The notes: a model not told the origin generated them from the letters alone. A DNA stretch of 64,000 bases from Microvelia longipes (GCA_018340805.1 JACMZG010000008.1:14965485-15029484); one strand, 5' to 3'; positions 46,224-56,276 are shown, numbered from the stretch's first letter. Made by a program: numbers and translations.

Positions 46224-46476
46224 TGTTATGATCACTTAAATTGCAATGATAGCATTAATAAGCGTACTAACACTTGCATAAAGTGCATGTGTTAGCACTT
46301 TATAATTCTATTTAAGACCTGGTTTCACTAATTCCAGTGTCATTCATTATACTCAAGTGTTATGTTAATGTCCGTTTCTTTAAAGTTGTATATAACGTAT
46401 TATAATTTACACATTATTATAGTTAAATAAATTTTCACTTTTTAAAAAATTGTTTTGTTAATTGACAATCAAAATT
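46224..46476 (+). repeat. 3' LTR
   Basis: Same sequence as the 5' LTR by inspection. It is followed by CCCG, the repeat of the four bases before the 5' LTR (38296-38299). Confidence 0.95.
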
Positions 46477-46808
46477 CCCGACCTCTTGACGAGAATATTT
46501 TATTTAAAGCTGAAAAAGTTCATCCGGGACCGCACTGAAAATAATATCTTTGGTCGTGTGCGTGCGTATATTTACACAGTTGAATTCCAGAAACGAGGTC
46601 TTTTCTTGATTGTACTGGAAAGGTAGGTACTAGGTAAGATAAGGTAGGTAGGTACAAGGAAAGGTATAAGCCAAGAACGGCGGAAATCCTTGACCAGATG
46701 GTTTCTGCTGATCTACCCGATCCAAACACTGATGAAGCACTTTTTCAGTTGGTATCTAACTTCATGGTACATAGCCCCTGTGGGGATTTAAGACGCAATG
46801 CGCCATGT
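46477..46808 (+). pseudogene. Helitron Rep/helicase-like protein, part 2
   Basis: Continues the Helitron frame: PDLLTRIFYLKLKKFI, then FGRVRAYIYTVEFQKRGL (about 46548-46605). The normal continuation PHAHIL with the HUH active-site histidines is replaced by FLIVLE, and a GGTAGGTA-type simple sequence interrupts (46620-46660). Then ILDQMVSADLPDPNTDEALF and FMVHSPCG-NAPCM match the Helitron segment after the Rep motif. It stops at about 46808, where the frame runs directly into LINE sequence. Rep endonuclease activity is lost. Confidence 0.85.
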
Positions 46809-47235
46809 ATGAATTATTTAGCAGTAGTTGTGCCACTTTTCAAAGGTAGGAATAGGATAGAACTCACAAATTATAGACCTATTTCTCTGTTACCACGTCT
46901 TTCTAAGCTTTTTGAAAAAGTAATTAAATCCAGACTTCATCGAATCAAATTAAATAATCAGTAAAAATCAATAAGGGTTTCGACAAGAATCAAGCACAGA
47001 AGATGCAATTTATAGCGTAAATAAGGAAATAATAAGCTCACTAGACTCTGGGAATTAAGTTGTAGGCATATTTTTAGATTTATGTAAAGCTTTCGATACA
47101 GTAAATCACAGTTTATTATTAGAGAAACTAGAACGGATTGGAGTTAGAGGAATAGCACTAATTTTTTTTAAATCATATATGAGCAATAGAAAACATCAAG
47201 TTAGGATTGATGGCAAGAACATTGCCAATCTAACA
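46809..47235 (+). pseudogene. Jockey-like LINE RT fragment
   Basis: AVVVPLFKGRNRIELTNYRP and ISLLPRLSKLFEKVIKSRL are the RT N-terminal block (NYRPISLLP is diagnostic). After a stop, FRQESSTEDAIYSVNKEI, IFLDLCKAFDTVNHSLLLEK and FFKSYMSNRKHQVRIDG follow. The YADD box is absent because the sequence switches to a BEL/Pao-like segment at about 47235. The first 38 codons of the frame at 46698-46964 belong to the Helitron. Confidence 0.85.
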
Positions 47236-47388
47236 GATCAACCTGTAAAAACATTAGGCTTGTTTTGGGACGCATATCAAGAAATCCTACTCTATCCTTT
47301 AAAATTTAACTCAGATAATAACAACAAAACGTTTTTAAAGAAAATCATTCTCTCAAAAATTTCTTTTAGTACGTACAACAAGCTATAA
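47236..47388 (+). pseudogene. BEL/Pao-like pol scrap
   Basis: VKTLGLFWDAYQEILLY and KKIILSKISFSTYNKL resemble the TLGxxWD...KRxILSxISxxYDPLG segment of BEL/Pao polyproteins. Only about 45 codons remain, fused in frame to the LINE fragment. Confidence 0.5.
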
Positions 47389-47394
47389 AATTTA

Positions 47395-47625
47395 AAAACT
47401 ATTTTTACAATATTTTTTAAAATTATTTTTACTTATTATTATTATATTTTTCATATTATTATTAAATATATATTATTATTTTCTAAATTTATTTTTTTCT
47501 ATTTTTTTTTTAAAACTATTAATATTAAATATTTTTTATTAATTATTATCATTATTATTATTATTACTATTATTGTTATTTATATTATTTCTATTAATTA
47601 TTATTGTTTATTTTTAATAATAACA
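47395..47625. repeat. AT-rich low-complexity (TTA/TTAT)n
   Basis: Imperfect TTATTATTATTA and TTTTTTT runs with no coding potential. Confidence 0.85.
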
Positions 47626-47645
47626 ATAATGTTTGTGTGACGTGT

Positions 47646-50457
47646 ATGTTCCAAATCTTTCTCGACACGAAAAGGCCTGAATGTGCATTATGCGGCAAAG
47701 CAAAAATATCAAGGTAAGTTTTTCTAAATGGTTATTTTGATTATGTATTGGGTTGAGGAATAATTCATGAGCGTTTTTTTTTTTCAAATTTATTTTAAAC
47801 AAAAAAACTACAACGATTTAATCAATAATACTCTCCGTTGTTGTTTACAACTTTCTCCCATCGTTCAATAAGTTTTTCGATGCCTCGGCGATAGAAAAAG
47901 TCCCGGTCTTGACTCAAAGAATTCGTCCAACCAAGCCCTCAATTCCACGTCTTTATTGAACGATACACCACGCAAAGCGATCGAAACAGATGAAAATCTG
48001 ACGGCGCGAAAACCAACGGCGGGCAGTACTTTCAGGCATTGCTCCTTCTCCATACTTAGCACAAATCTCACGAACAGCTTCGGCGGCCTTAACACCTCGA
48101 TTAAATGCAAAAAGCAAATGGAGTCGAAAATGCTCAGTTTTGTCCACTTGACATTCCATTTTAATGATCTGAAAATACACAAAAATAAAAAAAAAAAAAA
48201 ATACAAATCAAAACACACTATCTTGTAGAGCAAAACATTCTCTTTCAAACAACATAAAACATTTTGCCGATGCATTTTATTTCTGCGTGCAATTTTGAAT
48301 TTGAAAAAAACGCTCATGAATTATTCCTCAACCCAATATTAACATTGTAAAAAAACAAAAAAAAATTGTTACTAGCAGAGATCGATTTGGTTAGAAAAAA
48401 TCCATGTTTAACAAAATTTAAAAAATCAATATTGTTATAAATTATTTTTTATTTAATTATATATTTCAAGCTATTCTACAAAAAAAAACATAAAAATCGG
48501 GTAAGGTGTACCTCGGAATATTTGTTCGCCCAACGGACTCGCTTCGCTCGTCCTCAGAATAGGATGGTTAGCAAATGGTCTAGGGTTTAAAACTTTAGAG
48601 GTACCCCGTACCTGTATAAAAAGCATACAAGATCGTAAAACTTCGCATAATCTTAAGATAAAAAGTTCCGATTTTTTACTCGGTTTTATTAAATTATTTG
48701 AATTTTTGGCGGAAATTTGTAACCTTGACAGATGTAAACAAACTTTTACGTTTAACAAAAGTGTCGCACTAATTAATAATTAAGTTCGCTTATAACTTTT
48801 TAACTAATAAGTAGATTTTGATCGGAGTTTTTTATATTTGTTCCTATTTTTTTGCGGTTCCAACGACGTGTTATATGTCAAAAACACGTGTATAATTTTG
48901 GTATTATTAAGTGTCAAAATTTTAAATTTCAAAAGTAAATAATTTCAAAATGGTGGGCCAATATCAAAACGAAATTTAAAAGCTTTGTTTGACATATTAT
49001 GAGTTATATTCCTGCCAAATTTCAAGTTTATCGGGTCATTTTTAGATTTTTACGATTTTTAAAATTTTTGCTGACTAAGCAAATAGGATATACCTTCTGT
49101 TTAAGAAGGTGAGTAAAAGTAAAAATAAGAACAAAATTAAAAAATAAACTAAAAAAAAAGATTGAAATTTATCTTATTTTTAAAAAATATTAATAATTGT
49201 ACAAGAGTTATATTTCATATAAATATTTTTTTTTCAAAAAAACTGCTATAATTTTTAGATATGAGGAGGAGGAGGAGAAAGTGGAAAAAGAATTAGTAGC
49301 TTCAAAAATTATTGAAGATCCTGTTGTAAGTGTACAAATGTAGATATTTAATGTATATTTCTGTGTGTGTGTGTTTAATTTTATACATTACTTACTATTA
49401 TTATATGCTTCATATTCTGGTTTTTAACTATTTTATTCGCTTGTTCGCAGATATTAGATCTCGACATATGCGAAGAAATTGAAAAGGAGTTGAAGAGGCT
49501 GGAAGAGGGTTATATTCCTTTATTTTTAGGTTTCTTCTTCAAACCTCTGGAAATACATAAAGAAAATCAACCGTATACAGCCCCTTCAACTTCTAAAAGA
49601 CGCTACGACCTATTAAACGAAGCAATGAAACTTGCGGATATTGGGCCTTTCACCATAGTTAGCGATATGAGTGAGGAAGAGGAGGAGAAGAAGGTGGAGA
49701 TGCAGGTGGAGAATATTCATGATATTCCTCCGTATAAAATTAGGGTACTTGAGGCTGATGAACCCGAAAAACCAGGGGGATTGAAGATCGCCCTCAAGTA
49801 CCCTAAATCTTTAAGAGAAGTGGGTACGCAAACGGAAATATACAAATGTTTGTGTGACGCTTCGAAGCTTCCTGAAACCATAAACAAGGTACAAATAATT
49901 CTGATATTTTATTTAAAAATAATTTAAAATTTATTGCAATTTATAATATATATATAAATAAATCATATCATATCATCTTTATTATATCATTTAGTGTGAA
50001 TTCTTATCATTAATGAAGATATTATAAAAAAAAATTGGGTAAAAAGAATACCTTGGAAATTTATCTCACAATGTAGGACTCGCTACGCTCGACCTCAGAA
50101 GTATTATGTATCCAATTTTTCTAGGCTTTGTGGTTAAATACAAGAATACTACATACAGATAGTCATTCAATCAAATGATTTAAAATATACTTATATATTA
50201 TGTCCACAAATGCATTAAAAAGTCCGTTATGATTACAACAAAAAAAAAACAGAGCTCCATTAAAGTAATGTATACTCTATTTTTAGCAAGAAATCTTTGA
50301 AGAGTCAATAGAAGAAGAAAATGAAGAAGAGATATTGTGCGAGGTGTGTGGCAAACTAGTGGGAACACTTCTTGTCAGGTTGGAGCATAATGCTCTGTGC
50401 TCCAACGACCTAATAACAGTACGTATTATTCTCTGTCTCCAACACTTACTAAACTAA
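47646..50457 (+). CDS. Spliced host gene, uncharacterised Cys-containing acidic protein
   Basis: Four phase-consistent exons can be built: 47646-47713 (ends at AAG/GTAAGT), 49259-49325 (TTTTTAG acceptor, GTAAGT donor), 49451-49888 (CGCAG acceptor, GTACAA donor) and 50287 on (TTTTAG acceptor). They end either at a stop at 50455-50457 or at a GTACGT donor at 50419 leading to unseen exons. Exon 1 gives KRPECALCGKAK, exon 2 an EEEEE run, exon 3 a 146-codon segment (DLDICEEIEKELKRLEE, PSTSKRRYDLLNEAMKLAD, REVGTQTEIYKCLCDA), exon 4 an acidic run and CEVCGKLVGTL with RLEHNALC. The CxxC pairs with H-x4-C suggest a small zinc finger. No family recognised. The ATG at 47646 is tentative because the frame stays open upstream. 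Confidence 0.65.
47748..48336 (-). mobile_element. mariner-derived MITE in intron 1 of the host gene
   Basis: 589-bp element with near-perfect terminal inverted repeats (TTGGGTTGAGGAATAATTCA at 47748; its complement ends at 48336) and TA duplications on both sides (47746-47747 and 48337-48338). On the minus strand it keeps a mariner transposase N-terminus from an ATG at 48159 (EHFRLHLLFAFNRGVKAAEA, REICAKYGEGAMPESTARRW) joined to the extreme C-terminus (DVELRAWLDEFFESRP, then a VVNNN-like end). The whole catalytic DDD region is deleted. It could only be moved by a transposase supplied elsewhere. Confidence 0.93.
48339..49258. other. Rest of host-gene intron 1, with an unassigned repeat patch
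   Basis: AT-rich. A GC-richer patch at 48500-48620 contains CGGACTCGCTTCGCTCGTCC followed by TCAGAATA. A close variant (GGACTCGCTACGCTCGACC, TCAGAAGTA) occurs at 50081-50110 in intron 3, so this is a dispersed repeat of unknown type present twice in this gene. Confidence 0.5.
49889..50286. other. Host-gene intron 3
   Basis: AT-rich intron. It contains the second copy of the ACTCGCTACGCTCG-type repeat patch at 50030-50150. Confidence 0.55.
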
Positions 50458-50496
50458 AGGTAATTTTTAAAATTAAACTAATTTCATGTTAAACGT

Positions 50497-50536
<40 letters not shown>

Positions 50537-51376
50537 TTGCGTGTGTGTATGTGTGTTAGAGTGAGTGTAAATTACTATTGTACCTTAGATCATATTATCT
50601 GAATAACGAAAATATTTGGATTACTTTTTCAAGGTAGATTTTTCTTTGTTAAAACAATGAATTACTGGAAATTAAATAGAAAAAAATTACACTTTTGATT
50701 ACTTGGATTATCATTGTTCAGTATTTATTATATTTTATTATTAATTTATTTTCATTTTCACTTTATTAATTTTTTTTTTCTATTTTGTACTGATAAAAAA
50801 AATACGCAAATAAATTTATGGGTAATGCATGCTTAAAAATAAAATATTATGGTAACGTATTTTTCTTTGATACAGTATCAGGACTTATTCTATTACGGTG
50901 TCCTAAATTTTATCAACTCTCTATTCAAAATTTTTTGAAATTTCTATGAAATTAATATTATTTTTATAAAATTGTATTAATATATTATCTTTTTATAAAA
51001 TATCATTTTATGTATTCTAATAATAAAAAAAATTAAAAAAATAATATATGAATCATCTTATACAGATTTTTAAAGAAATGTTTGGCTTTATGCAGATAGA
51101 TAGATTACATATTTATTCTTTATCCTCCTTCGTTATACGTTTTATCTTTAAGATGCTTGTCTAGTTAAAAATGAATTTCTTTAGTGTAGTCTATGTTAAT
51201 TAAGTCGTGTTACATCATCTCTTTTGCTTTTTTTAATGATATATCATACTAAAGTGTTTTTCTTAAAAATAAAATCTAAGAACGTTTTGGCTTCAGGACT
51301 CGATCTTATTTATTGGTGTTAAACCTTTTGTTTTTTAGTTTTTAATTACTTTATAACGGCTTGGGCCCCATTATAA
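50458..51376. other. AT-rich spacer ending in a candidate LTR
   Basis: Contains a (TA)n run at 50500-50533 and a TGTGTGT patch. The end (TTGGGCCCCATTATAAA) directly precedes a primer-site-like sequence, so the last few hundred bases are probably a 5' LTR, but its left boundary cannot be set without a second copy. Confidence 0.4.
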
Positions 51377-51377
51377 A

Positions 51378-51396
51378 TGGTAGCAGAGCGTGGTTC
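51378..51396 (+). promoter_or_regulatory. Candidate LTR-element primer-binding site (TGGTAGCAGAGCGTGG)
   Basis: The TGGTAGCAGAGCGTGG form is a common retroelement primer site. It lies about 770 bp upstream of a gag frame on the same strand. The open frame at 51361-51648 over it is leader sequence, not a gene. Confidence 0.6.
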
Positions 51397-52143
51397 GCTG
51401 TTTTAAATGGTCAAACGGCACTCCAAGTAGTTTTCAAGCAAAAAAGAAATTACGTAAAAAGACCGGTGTTCGTCCATACTTGGCTAGCTGTTTTTCCGTT
51501 AGAACGCGTCGGTTCATGCTTTCTCCGCCATTATATGCTGAGGTGCCAACCTAAAGAAGAAAAAATTCCCACCTTCTTGGCGCTAAACTCATCTAGCGAT
51601 CTTTTGCAAGATATTTTCATCTACTCGGTTGGTCAACCTTTAGTCTAAGAAAAAGAGGAAGAATTTTGAGGAAAAATCAGAAGAAATGTGTTTACACTTT
51701 TTCGACGAAGAAATAAGACCGTATACGTAATTTTCTATCGTAAATCATTTTTAAATTCACTTAAATATTTCGATTATTTTTTTTTTTTGGTAATAAATTT
51801 TATTAATCTTAAAGTAATTTTTTGCTTTAAACTAAATAAAACCTTTCTGAATTTTTTTTAAAGTCTTTTCCAAATTTTTTTCTAGTTTTATAAATTCTAG
51901 TATTTCTCCTAATAAAGGTTACTTACATTTTGAAATTATTTTAATAATTAATATTTAATTATTTTCATAATTAATATTTACATTATTAACGATTATTTCC
52001 ACAAGTAATAATTACTTTCACAATTAATAATTTCTTTTTCAATTATCAGCTTGTTCTTAAATTCCTTGTAGTAAATTCCTTTTTTTTTAAATCATTTTCG
52101 GGGATTGCTGTAATAATATTTTTTTGATATAGCTTTAATTATT
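51397..52143 (+). other. Leader of the third LTR element
   Basis: Untranslated, AT-rich, with short ATTAATAATTA-type repetition at 51935-52050. No function recognised. Confidence 0.4.
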
Positions 52144-53537
52144 TTGTTTGTGCTCTATTCTCTCATTTTAAATTGTATTGTCTGTAAATCTCAAATAATG
52201 TTCCATAGAAGTTTAGAATTGGGGAATTGTGCCGGCGATCCCAGTATGTTTTCTGAAACTGGTTACATGACTATAGATTTGGGGCCCCGTATGGGTTCTC
52301 AAGAGAATAATAATAATAATAATTATATTTTTGGTGATCGCCCGAACAATCCACCATTGTCTAATCATCACAATTGCAATCTATTTAATGTATCTGGTAG
52401 CTCGGACCTGTCCTTAAACATGCGACAGCCAGCTACTAGCACATTTTGTGCTAACAACCGACGTGTTCAATTTAACCCTAATGATTTGAATCATAGTGCG
52501 GGTTTCCCTGTGGCTCCCGGGGGAGGGGTGTCCTGTCCTCTTGAATCTGGCGGCCAGACTTTGAGTAATATTTGTCCTCAACCGAACGATAGTTGTGCCC
52601 AATATAAACCAGATAGTTCTTTGGCTCAATCATGTTTCTCCAGGCTTAGTAACCCGATAAATGATGTAACCTGCGATGGTACTGATGCATTATTCTTAGT
52701 GGAATTCCTTATTAAAGTTAATTCTATTGTCAAGTTAAACCTTGCGCCCCAGGCAGCGGTGCTGGCTTTGGCCCATACAAGGACGGCGAATGCCCTTTCT
52801 GAGTTTTGGCTCAGAGCCATCAATACTCCTGGGTGCTCTTGGCCTCAGCTTAAAACGTCTTGTATCGCTAGGTTTATAAATTTTCGACAGCTTCAAGAAT
52901 TAGGACTTCTTAAAGTGTTTAGAGTCCAGTTTATTGGAGAATCCTTCTCTAGTTATGTCGACAGTATTATTCAGTATGCGGAGGTTTTAAACGTTCAATG
53001 TGATAATATTTTAATTGAGTCTGTGTTACAGGGCACTAGGCCGGAACAGCGGTCATGTTTTATATTGAACAAGAAACCTACTACACTTATGGAGCTCTAT
53101 GATTTAGTCAATGTATCCCATCAATATTCGGGGCTTCCCTATTCAATTTACCCAGCGCTCAGCCAGCTAGTTTTGGTAGCGTAGCTTCTACTTACTTGTC
53201 ATTCAATAGCACTCAACTTTCTGGCCATTCCAATAGTTCCTTAGTGAATCAGACTACCACACCCAGCACTACTTTTCCTAATCAAAGTACTAATTACCCA
53301 AGTACTAACCAACAAAGTCAAGTTCAGAGTAATAATAAGTCCCCTAACCCTCCTAATTACAGGAATAATAGTTTCAATAATAATGATAGGAGTAATTACA
53401 ACCATAATAATTATAGAAGTAACAATTATAATAGAAATTCTAATCAAGGTGTCAGTACCAGATCCTGGAACCGCCCCAATTACCAACAGAAAAATTTAAG
53501 TTATAACAGATTCTGGTTCGACTTTTACGGCAGTTAA
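52144..53537 (+). pseudogene. Ty3-like gag of the third LTR element
   Basis: A 346-codon frame (52144-53184; a more likely start is the internal Met at 52198) has a Ser/Asn-rich N-terminus and a capsid-like domain (KLNLAPQAAVLALAHTRTAN, WPQLKTSCIARFINF, GESFSSYVDSIIQYAEVL). After a frameshift, 53196-53537 continues as an Asn/Ser-rich basic nucleocapsid-like tail (NNNDRSNYNHNNYRSNNYNR) with no CCHC knuckle. Protease follows in another frame. Layout and composition match insect Ty3/gypsy gag; a specific family was not identified. Confidence 0.65.
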
Positions 53538-53838
53538 AAAAGATGTGGTGGAAAAATTACTTAAAAATAGATTCATTTTTAACAAAAATCATTCTGATAA
53601 GATTAAGTTAGCGAATAATGAGATTATCTCTAGTTATGGTGAAGTTTATTTATTTATAAAAATTGAAAAATTTTCCTTTAAATTCAAATTTAAAATTTTT
53701 AGTGGAGTTGAGTGCTCCCTTAATTTTGGGCTATGATTTCTTTACTAAAACAGGATTGATTTTAAACCCCTTTAATAAAAGTTATAGTTTTTCTTTTAAA
53801 CCTGAGTTAAAATTTCCCTTAAATCACTATTTGGGTGG
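53500..53838 (+). pseudogene. Retroelement aspartic protease, truncated pol
   Basis: In one frame near 53508 the sequence encodes DSGSTFTAVKKDVVEKLL, the D-S/T-G catalytic loop of a retroviral-type protease. It continues with KIKLANNEIISSYGEVYL and, after a frameshift, LILGYDFFTKTGLILNP, the classic ILGxDFL-like second motif. Sequence homology ends at about 53838, where the minus-strand gag of another element begins, so RT, RNase H and integrase are missing. Confidence 0.75.
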
Positions 53839-53841
53839 AGA

Positions 53842-55090
53842 GGGCCCGTGGCTCCTATTCGAGCCCTCACTTCGAGTTTTCCTGTGTTGTTCGCTTTGTA
53901 TTAGAGTTAAATTGCTGGGGTCGATCGTTCCTCCAATTATATCTAGTCCCTCCTCGGTAATAGTTGCTGCTTCATCTGTTACTTTGATTAGAATTGCTGT
54001 TAGTAGTCGGTTGCTCGGTTACCTTATTTTGGCCTACATCCCGACTAACTCGATCCTGTCCTGTTTGCACAGCGTCTACTCTTGATGCACTAGGTTTTTG
54101 ATCGTGTTATAGGTGTCTGGCCATAGATATAAAATCAGACGAGTTCTGCGCGTTCATCATCCTCAGGAGCTGTCGTAACTGCGGGTTGACAAGCTCTATA
54201 ACTTGGCTGATATAGGTGAGCTCCGTCTCCGTTGGATAGAGTCTTCGGAATAAAGCTAGTTTTTATTGAAGGAAATCCTCGACACACTGTTTCTCCGGCT
54301 GCTTATCCCCATGATAACTCGCCTTTAATGACGAAATGCTGCTGGGGGCACCGTATCTCCTAGTCAGGAATAATGAAAATTCTGTCCATGAGGCATTGGG
54401 GAGACATTGCGTCGTCCATGCTTGACGTATATCTTTAGTCAGATACCGTGAAGCCACTTCTACCCTGCAGGCGGTTGGCACTCTGTTCGCCTCAAGATTC
54501 GCACGCCATTGTTCCACCGTCTTATGTGGGTCTTCCATTAAATGGAGTCATAATAAACTCTAACACCGCAGGATCCCAAGTTGGAGTTGCTGCAAGCGGG
54601 CTAGTATGGCTATTTCTCATGCCTAGCTTCAGACCATTCCTAAAACCTTTGCTTTCCGCTTGTTCTAACTGTGTCTGATTCACCATTTGTCCCATCAGAG
54701 TTCGAAGGTCTTTCATTATGCTTACAATGGGTTCCTCAGGAGCCAACTGTGTAGATCGTGCTACTTGGGGCCCTGTAAGTCTGAACTGAAAGTCCCCATC
54801 GTTCCTTCCTCGAGGAATTGGTGATAAATTCTCCAACAAATTTTGATTTTCCTGTGTGGTTTGGGCATGCCTTAAGTTTTCGAATCTTTCGGCAATTTTC
54901 CTCACTTCTTCGTCGTCCTCATCAGGACACCAAAATGAGTAATCGGCTGGGTTTCCGCCTTCACTCCGAATGGCTTTTTCCAGCCGATTACATACGTCAA
55001 TTAATCGACCAGTAGTCGACAAGCCCCGTTTTGTCAATTCCGTGATAATCTCCTCTTTAGTTAACTCCGTTAACTTCTTAGATTACATTG
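53842..55090 (-). pseudogene. Minus-strand LTR-element gag with SAP-like N-terminus
   Basis: Read right to left. The N-terminus resembles a SAP motif (KRGLSTTGRLIDVCNRLEKA, 55030-54970). It is followed by an acidic linker, a coiled segment (IVSIMKDLRTLMGQMVNQTQ) and a capsid-like domain (FNGRPT, EDPHKTVEQWRANLEANRVP, RQAWTTQCLPNASWTEFSLF). After a frameshift near 54265 comes RLYPTETELTYISQVIELV. A Gln/Asn/Arg-rich tail (QPTTNSNSNQSN, GGTRYNWRNDRPQQF) extends to about 53850. Pol is absent: the element meets the plus-strand protease of the neighbouring element. Confidence 0.65.
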
Positions 55091-55503
55091 TCAAAATAGT
55101 AGTGATATAAATTACTACAACTCTACTTTGCTTACTAACTTATCAACTAATACTTATTATTATTAACTAATTATTTTAATAAATACTAATATTTTTTTTT
55201 AAATTTAAAAAAAAGAATGGTTGGATTGAATTAAATCTTTCTCTCTCCTTCACTAGACCTTTCGTAAAAGAAAAAGTGTATTAATTATTAAATTAATTTC
55301 GTAATTACAGCTATACAGTTATTAGACTTCTAACGTTCACTTCACTTGAGAAATTCTGCCTAACTCCAGTCTGTGCTCCACGCAACAGGTTTCGTGGTGT
55401 AACGGTGGTACTTATATTTTTTTTTTAACTTATTTTTTTAATATATAAATGCAAAACAAAATTAAAGTCTATACATACTTTATGCTATTTCGTGATCCAT
55501 ATG
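55091..55503 (-). other. Leader of the minus-strand LTR element
   Basis: AT-rich untranslated region between the gag start and the minus-strand primer site. Nothing else recognised. Confidence 0.4.
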
Positions 55504-55526
55504 TAGTGGTCCTGTCACGGTCGCCA
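55504..55526 (-). promoter_or_regulatory. Minus-strand primer-binding site (TGGCGACCGTGACAGGACC)
   Basis: On the minus strand TGGCGACCGTGACAGGACC follows an LTR-like end (GGTATCAATC) and precedes the leader and gag in the same direction. Confidence 0.7.
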
Positions 55527-55861
55527 GATTGATACCGAAGGCGATGACCCCACTCCCGACCGGTCACCACCTCTAGGGAGCGCGGGCGAACCTGTTCTAC
55601 ACCCGGCCAGCCTAGGGCGCAATGCGACGACCACTGAATCCTATGCCTATTGATGACGGTCCCCAGTCTCTTTTTTTATCAATTAACTGAGAAGAGACAA
55701 ACTCTTGATTTACCGTGTGCAGATTCTACCCATACGAAGGACGGGACACCCCGGGCCCGATGCCCACCTACCGTAGGAAAAAGGGGAAAGGAGACCTCAG
55801 TCAACCCAGCGTCGTCTAGCCGAGCCTTGGTCACCGAGTTAGGAGTACCAGTTAATACCAA
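55527..55861 (-). repeat. Candidate 5' LTR of the minus-strand element
   Basis: GC-richer sequence between the minus-strand primer site and the next LTR-like unit. The right boundary near 55861 is set only by the start of the 18-bp inverted repeat of the adjoining unit. Open frames here are not coding. Confidence 0.4.
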
Positions 55862-56256
55862 GTATTAACTACACTTAGTAGAACTGGCCTGGACACCGCC
55901 TGGCCAGCCCCGGGTAAGTTATCGGAATAGGGCTGACCTGGGTACCACCTGGCCAATCCCCGGAGAATGCCGTGAAGGGGGCCAGCCTGGATGCAACCTG
56001 ACTGACCTACCGTCTAGCAGGGAAAATGGTTAGGGTAAAGAATTCATAGCCAGGGCTCGTCCCGAGTTATAATCTGATATAATGCTGATCTAGTATCTTA
56101 AAGATCTAACACCTCAGCTAGAATAAGTTATAAATATGAGTACTTTGGTTAAACACGTTGTATTTGTTCTTAATATTTCATTGTGACAACTTGTTAAGTG
56201 TATTAATAAATTTTAGTATTTTTTAAAAAGTGACTAAGTGTAGTTAATACCAAAAC
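55862..56256 (+). repeat. Candidate 5' LTR of a fourth, plus-strand LTR element
   Basis: Bounded by perfect 18-bp inverted repeats (GTATTAACTACACTTAGT at 55862-55879; its complement at 56233-56250). It is followed by TGGCGCAGTCTGTAGGAC. AGTTAATACCAA also flanks the unit directly at 55850 and 56242. Contains several direct copies of CCTGGCCAGCC/CCTGGCCAATCC (55887-55965). Confidence 0.55.
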
Positions 56257-56276
56257 TGGCGCAGTCTGTAGGACTG
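56257..56276 (+). promoter_or_regulatory. Primer-binding site of the fourth LTR element
   Basis: TGGCGCAGTCTGTAGGACTG. It shares TGGCGCAGTC with the errantivirus site at 38551. Confidence 0.65.

Larger units (their letters stand above)
38300..46476 (+). mobile_element. Errantivirus-like LTR retrotransposon, full length
   Basis: 8.18-kb element with 253-bp LTRs at both ends (identical on inspection), a primer-binding site, gag, pol (PR-RT-RNase H-IN), an env-like frame and a polypurine tract. It sits in a Helitron gene with a CCCG target duplication. Deleting the element and one CCCG restores the Helitron reading frame (SDRPDLL). Ty3 lineage with env places it with insect errantiviruses. Frames are split by a few indels, many in A/T runs. 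Matching LTRs mean a recent insertion. Confidence 0.92.

Noticed and set aside
51361..51648. 95-codon plus-strand frame
   Set aside because: Begins at the LTR/primer-site boundary; it is leader sequence of an LTR element.
55650..55868. 72-codon plus and 60-codon minus frames
   Set aside because: Inside a candidate LTR; GC-rich sequence gives open frames by chance on both strands.
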